DNA from: Artocarpus heterophyllus
Lineage: Eukaryota; Streptophyta; Magnoliopsida; Rosales; Moraceae
Direction of reading: 5' to 3'
Assembly: GCA_025403435.1 (NCBI GenBank)
Contig: CM046353.1
Span: 14,928,836 to 14,992,835, forward strand
Length of the DNA stretch: 64,000 nt
The notes beneath the pieces are model-generated. The model did no database searches. It was not told the DNA's origin and saw only the letters and a program-made list of their open reading frames with translations. This document shows, one piece after another, positions 59,074-64,000 of this stretch; within the stretch, counting starts at the first letter, position 1, and every line of letters starts with the position of its first letter. A program made the position numbers and the translations under genes.

Positions 59074-60290
59074 TCAAAAAATTACAGAGAGACCCTAATA
59101 TTAGTTGACTGTGAGTTGACTATTAATTTTATTCAAAATACTAAAGATGCCTCTCCATCCATTAAAAAACGCTTTTAACAATTTATGTGCCATGAAATGA
59201 TAATTTTACCCTTCTTTGACATTAAAAATAAAATGTAAATATAAATTTCACTCTTAGAGAAAATAAAATGTTGTATTTAAAAATGATAAAATGTTGTTTT
59301 TTTTCCTCGTTCTCCAAAGATAACAATTATATCCAAAAATATAAAGTACAAGATTAAAATTATATAATCTAAAAACTCCAAAATTAATTCCTCAAATAAT
59401 CACAACAGCACAAAACTAATTAAAAGTATGCTTCAATATCAAAAAAACTAAAACAAAACGATTACAATTCAAAACTAACTAATATCAACAAAACAATAAT
59501 ACAATAATACAATTATTCAAATAATATCAAAAGATAACAATTATTGTTTTCTTTTTTTTTTTAATTTTTTCGTACTCTAACTAATTTTAACAAAACAAAA
59601 AAATGGTTTATTTTTTCAACTTAAATGAAAAACAAATATTTTTTTAATAAAAATGAAACAATAAGGTAAAAAATTAGACCTTTCTCTCTCCTTCCCCTTC
59701 CCCTTCCCCTTTCTCTTTCTCTGTGGTGGGGCATGGATGGTGAATTGAATGGTGGGGCAAAGGGGGCGATTGGTGTGGAGGCCTGACACAATGAGGGGAC
59801 GACGGAGTGGGGTCCCGACAAGGGGCTATATATAATGGGAAGGGGGCTGATGAGCATGATTGGGTTCGACAAGAAGGGGGCCAACGGGTAGGGCTGGGCT
59901 CGATGGGAAGGGGGCTGGAGGGGCTAGGCTTGATGGGCATTTGAGTGGTGTTGGGCTCGAGGGAAATGGGTTTGGGTGGGGCTAAGCTTGATGGGAATAT
60001 TGTCAGGTTAGGTTGGACAGCCTAGTGGTTGGGTCGCCCAGGGGGTGGAGTTAAGCTTGTTCGGTTGCTAGGGTTTTTTGTTTTTTGTTTTTTTTTCAAA
60101 TTAATGGCTATGATTTGATTTCTTTAGATGAATGGCTGAGATTAAACAGGAAACATGATAGTTTTATCATTTCAAACAAAAAATTAATAGAGTTAACATT
60201 TGGGGATGTCAATGTGATTAGTTTTGGTGTAGTAGGGGTGTTTTTGTAAATTGGGTAAAACATAGAGGGCGTTAGTGTAATTTATTTATG

Positions 60291-61613
60291 TACATATAAG
60301 CATACATGTACAAATGTTGTACGTGGTTATCAATTAAAAAAAAAAAAAAAAAAAAAAGAACATGGAGATGCTCTAAGCATCTCCTCCACACACATACTTC
60401 GGAGATTTCTTCCCTAGTTCTGGACTTGTGGTTTACCAACTAGAGAGATTAGTGTGTGGTTTTTTAATATCAAAAATTAATTAATTAATAACTAAATGCT
60501 CAGTTATAAAAGAGAGAATATATCAGTTTCTCACGTTAATTTTTTGTTTTTTGAAACTCTTGAGAGAAAAACTAAGTGTTCTTTTCTTTAAAAGAAAAAG
60601 TTTTGCTAAAATTTATTACAAATGGACCAAATAGAAACCCAATCAATGAACATTAAAAAATTTGGCAAAGGACGAATCCATCAATTAGGCACTGGAGAGG
60701 TAGGTGGCATCTGATTGGTCTTTGGTGTCTACGCTAGTAAACTTGTGGTGATAATTAAAGAGAGTTTAACTATTATAAATTGTGCACCTTGGCCTTTCAA
60801 GTGAATGAAAATTTGTATACATTTGATTTAACATAAAATCGGTGAAGTTGACCTCTAATATCGATGAGAGGATTGAACTTTTTTTAAGAGTCGATTAAAG
60901 GAATTACATCTTAATGAAAGAGTGGTTTGGATATATCTGCCCTTGGAATTGATGGTTGAGGATGGTATCCAAAAACGGTTTGCTCACGTAGATGAGTGGA
61001 GCTCCCTGTTTGGACTCGGATCATGGGAGAGAAATGAGTGAATAGGTCTCCTCGCTCGGATTCGTAGTGGGACAGTATGGTCCAAACAAGCTCCTGAGCT
61101 ACAGTGGCAACTGCAAGCACAGAGTGCCTGAGCTACCATTTAGACCCGCAAAGGCCAAGTTCTTGCTTGGATATAGACTGACGAAGCTCCCATTCGAATG
61201 TGGAGTGACGAAGCAGAACTCTTTTCCAGTCTTATAAGAGCGACACTTTTCAGACCTTGGAGGAGCATGCAAAGCACAAGCCGTCAAAGTCATCAACCCC
61301 ACGTTCATATACATATAAATATTTTTTTTTAGCATGATGAAAGTCCTATTTGGTTTAGTATTCTTCTCGATTACCAAGCATACAAATCTGATTTCATCAC
61401 TTCCAAGCCTCAAAAGATATTATCTAGATAATGTGATTTTCGTCACGGTCATCAAAGTGGCAAAGCTATTAATACCTTTTTTTTTTTGTTTTTGTTTTTG
61501 TTTTTTTGCAAACGAAGACAATTCAGCTAGGCTTAAAAAAATAAATAAATAATAAACAAAAAACACTAGCATTCAAACAAAAAAGCAAAATTTCTGTTTC
61601 CACGATAGAAAGG
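60291..61613. other. Mixed DNA, possible LTR remnant, no recognised gene
   Basis: A poly-A run at 60333-60357 is followed by a perfect short hairpin ggagatgc-tctaa-gcatctcc (60364-60384). ORFs at 60911-61120 and 61099-61413 (minus) lack known domains. Confidence 0.4.
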
Positions 61614-62466
61614 TGTTGAATCTAACAACACTAAATTACCAAAGTAAAAATAGTGGAATTAGTAGCGAACGAATGGACTATAGAAATTCCTTTTCGAAGA
61701 ACGTAGAAAAAATTGCCACTGTGTGCGTATAACAAAAATAACTTCTTTAATTGTCTTATATGCTTTAGGGTGCATCAAGTTGGACTTCCTTTTAAGGAAC
61801 GTAATAAACGTGGCCACTACATGAGATTGCTTCTTTAATTTCTTTATGAAACAACTTACAAAAATGCTCCTAAATGCACCACCTTATTAAAGATGTCTTC
61901 CGACAAACTACTTACTAAAATTACCCCTTTATTGTAAATTGGGGATTTTTTAAAGATCAAGTTACCCTTCCTTTAGAAATAGAACCTACCAGATTTCATT
62001 ATGGAACCCGCTGGACCTTGTAAGCATAAAATACGATCCTAAAATGCTAAATTCAATATGCATATAAGGAACAAAACCGTAAATGGAAGCGTGAAGGAAA
62101 ACTTATATCTCCTGCCATTGCACTGCACTGCACTGTGTAATTCAACTTTGAATTGCTGCAATCGTATATTAAACCACTGGTTTGGGTGCTTCTATCACTC
62201 AAGCACTCAATACGATGCTGTATAAAACTGGATGAGAGAAAGGTGATAGGGACCAACCTTGTGTTCAACAGACATGAACGTGAAAAAATTTCTTAGCCAT
62301 TGTACAAATCCTCCCATCAAGGACTTATATAATGCAACCAAAAATCAGTTACTAGAAGATGAAAATTTTAGTGTAATGGGAAATGAATATGAGACCATTT
62401 ATGCAAATCGTTCCACAAATAAATTGGTTTCAATTTTTGAAACTGTTGCAATAAAAAAAGGTTACA
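61614..62466 (-). repeat. 3' LTR of a Ty1/copia element, left border tentative
   Basis: The right border is clear: the minus-strand LTR would start TGTAACC at 62466, directly after the polypurine tract. The left border is a guess at tgttgaatctaac (61614), which would give TG...CA ends and ~850 bp. The second LTR is outside the window, so this cannot be checked here. Confidence 0.45.
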
Positions 62467-62478
62467 TTCTCCCACTTG
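62467..62478 (-). other. Polypurine tract of the Ty1/copia element
   Basis: The minus strand reads CAAGTGGGAGAA just before TGTAAC, the usual copia arrangement about 300 bp after the pol stop. Confidence 0.75.
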
Positions 62479-62773
62479 GTCTCCATATTTAACTTTATAT
62501 TCACTAAACTCAAACTTTCAGAAAATAAATACATGAATCATGGCGATAATTTCTCTAAATTGTGAGTATTATCTTCCATGTATTACTATGCATTGTTTCT
62601 CAGACTTTATTCCCTATATGGTAACTTAACTTTATGAAAAAAACGCAATATTTATTCTCGGTCTTATTAAATGTGAATTTTCCTCCAATAACTTTATGCG
62701 CAAATCAAATATGAGAAAACATCACAACTGAATAAGAGTTTCATCAAGACTGTAAATTGTATGTACAAACAAA
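62479..62773. other. Non-coding region between copia pol and its polypurine tract
   Basis: AT-rich, no ORF; normal position for the copia 3' untranslated part. Confidence 0.6.
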
Positions 62774-64000
62774 TTATATTATGGAACCAAGTCCCATCTG
62801 AACAACATGATCCTTAAATGACTTTGGGGGTATTCCTTTTTGTCAAAGGATCTGCGATCATCAATTTAGTGCTTATATGCTCAATGACTACTTTATTTTC
62901 CTTAATCCGTTCCCTTTTGGCTAAGTACTTAATGTCGATATGTTTACTTTGACTGCCACTCTTATTATTCTTAGCCATGAAGACAACAGCTAAATTGTCA
63001 CAATATATTCTTAATGTCCTAGACACATAATCCACAATTCTAAGGCCTGACATGAAACTCTTCAACCATACACCATGCGAAGTAGCCTCAAAACAAGAAA
63101 CAAACTCTGCTTCCATTGTGGAAGTAACAACCAACGTTTGCTTTCCACTTCTCCAAGATACAGCTCCTCCGGCTAGCGTGAAAATATAACCAGAAGTTGA
63201 TTTTCTTGAATTAACACAGCCAGCAAAGTCTAAATCAGAGTAGCCAATCACCTCTAAAATGTCAGTCCACCTATATATAAGCATTTAATCCTTTGTGCCT
63301 TGAAGGTACCTCATCACCTTCTTTGCAGCCCTCTAGTGGTCAATGCTTGGGTTACTCTGATATCTGCCAGACATTCTCACAGCAAATACAATGTCAGGTC
63401 TTGTGCAGACTTGAGCATACATAAGGCTTCAAACAGCTAAAGCATAAGGAATATTGTTCATTTGATTTTTCTCAAAATCATTCCTTAGGCATTGGTTCAA
63501 GTTGAACTTATCACCCTTCACAATGGGTGCTACACTTGCTGAACAATCTTTTATCCGAAATCTGTCTAAGACTTTATTGATATAGGTTTCCTACGATAGT
63601 CCTAAAATGCATCGAGATCTATCCCTATAGATCTTAACGCCAATGACATAAGATGCCTCACCCATATCCTTCATATCAAAGTTCTTAGAAAGGAATTGTT
63701 TCACCTCATATAGAAACTCCTTATCATTGGTTGCAAGAAGGATATCATCCACATACAAAACAACGAAACAAATCTTGCTCCCACTGACCTTCTGGTATAT
63801 ACATTGATCCATGATGTTCTCTTCAAAAGCAAATGAAGTGATGACATTGTGGAATTTTAAATACCATTGATGGGAAGCCTGTTTCAAACCATATATGGAT
63901 TTCTTGAGTTTGCACACCAATTGCTCACCATCACTAGAGGAGAATCCTTCAGGTTGTTTCATGTAAACCTCTTTCTCTAAATCACCATTGAGGAATGCCG
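62774..64000 (-). pseudogene. Ty1/copia pol, reverse transcriptase C-terminal half and RNase H, partial and broken
   Basis: Enters from the right window edge. The RT part (63962-63591) has YGLKQASHQWYLKF and the intact catalytic YVDD in VLYVDDILLATN. The connection region reads on through KVLDRF, the P-I-V block and TRPDIVFAVRMSGRYQSNPS. RNase H (63284-62814) shows GYSDLDFAGCVNSRKSTSGY and the ADPLTK end, finishing at 62774 after a frameshift near 62817. In-frame stops lie near 63589, 63425, 63335 and 63285. The domain order and RNase H type are those of plant copia elements. The N-terminal RT, integrase and gag lie beyond 64000. Confidence 0.92.

Larger units (their letters stand above)
57861..60290. 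mobile_element. Long-TIR (Mutator-like) non-autonomous element, outer of a nested pair
   Basis: The left ~95 bp (gggtaaaatacactgacact, then aaacacctcttg, then aatcacactgacacccc) is mirrored at the right end (agggcgttagtgtaattt, then ggggtgtttttg, then atgtcaatgtgatt). Possible flanking duplication of a tacatata type on both sides, but the region is too TA-rich to be sure. The right interior (59690-60060) is G-rich. No transposase. Confidence 0.65.

Noticed and set aside
60364..60384. Perfect 8-bp hairpin as a possible terminator or small RNA
   Set aside because: Too short for a plant miRNA precursor, and intrinsic terminators are not expected in this genome; probably part of an LTR remnant.
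61099..61413. 104-residue minus-strand ORF
   Set aside because: Has a few Cys and Gly residues but no family I can name; no splice sites or neighbouring exons found.
62259..62492. 77-residue plus-strand ORF
   Set aside because: Runs across the end of the copia LTR and its polypurine tract on the opposite strand, so it is very unlikely to be a gene.

Overview
This is a transposon-rich, AT-rich stretch of plant nuclear DNA, almost certainly from a eudicot. The evidence is spliced plant genes with GT-AG introns, Ty3/gypsy and Ty1/copia retrotransposons with plant-type primer sites, CACTA DNA transposons, a tRNA-derived SINE and several MITEs. Only one gene looks intact: a four-exon 2-oxoglutarate/Fe(II) dioxygenase on the minus strand (19890-22388). 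A second host gene, a class-2-like phytoglobin (42889-44993, minus), keeps all four exons and both heme histidines but carries a frameshift and two stop codons, so I call it a pseudogene. The species cannot be fixed from the sequence.

Layout, left to right. 1-8988: minus-strand Ty3 chromovirus with 3.1 kb LTRs; the left LTR is cut by the window edge. Its gag-pol is broken by several stops and frameshifts and by loss of a catalytic Asp in reverse transcriptase. ~9700-11725: decayed CACTA-like fragment. 12.4-18.3 kb: MITE-like and foldback elements and short tandem duplications. 19.9-22.6 kb: the dioxygenase gene with a candidate TATA box. 25-27.4 kb: LTR-like remnants. 27362-36400: an old Athila/Tat-type LTR element without recognisable gag-pol, itself interrupted by a non-autonomous CACTA (31603-34548, 3-bp duplication CTA).

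38110-38402: SINE with 13-bp target duplications. 40325-40852: a near-perfect 528-bp CACTA-type palindrome (duplication ACT), directly followed by a small MITE. 42.9-45.0 kb: phytoglobin pseudogene with a MITE-like insertion in intron 2. 45998-54811: an 8.8 kb CACTA element with both ends, a 3-bp duplication (ATC), a decayed TNP2-type transposase and a decayed second gene containing a 497-bp tandem duplication. This element sits inside a ~29-bp minisatellite that continues on both sides. 56.4-60.3 kb: an LTR-like remnant broken by two nested long-TIR elements, the inner with a 9-bp near-duplication. ~61.6-64.0 kb: the 3' part of a minus-strand Ty1/copia element whose pol has four stops and a frameshift.

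The window is therefore mainly a record of nested insertions around two host genes. I found no operon-like system, CRISPR array or clearly new multi-gene system. The most unusual structures are the 528-bp palindrome, the oppositely oriented GC-rich motif arrays in the 3.1 kb LTR, the C-rich blocks carried by several unrelated DNA elements, and the decaying phytoglobin gene. All comparisons were made by eye; boundaries marked approximate could shift by tens of bases.
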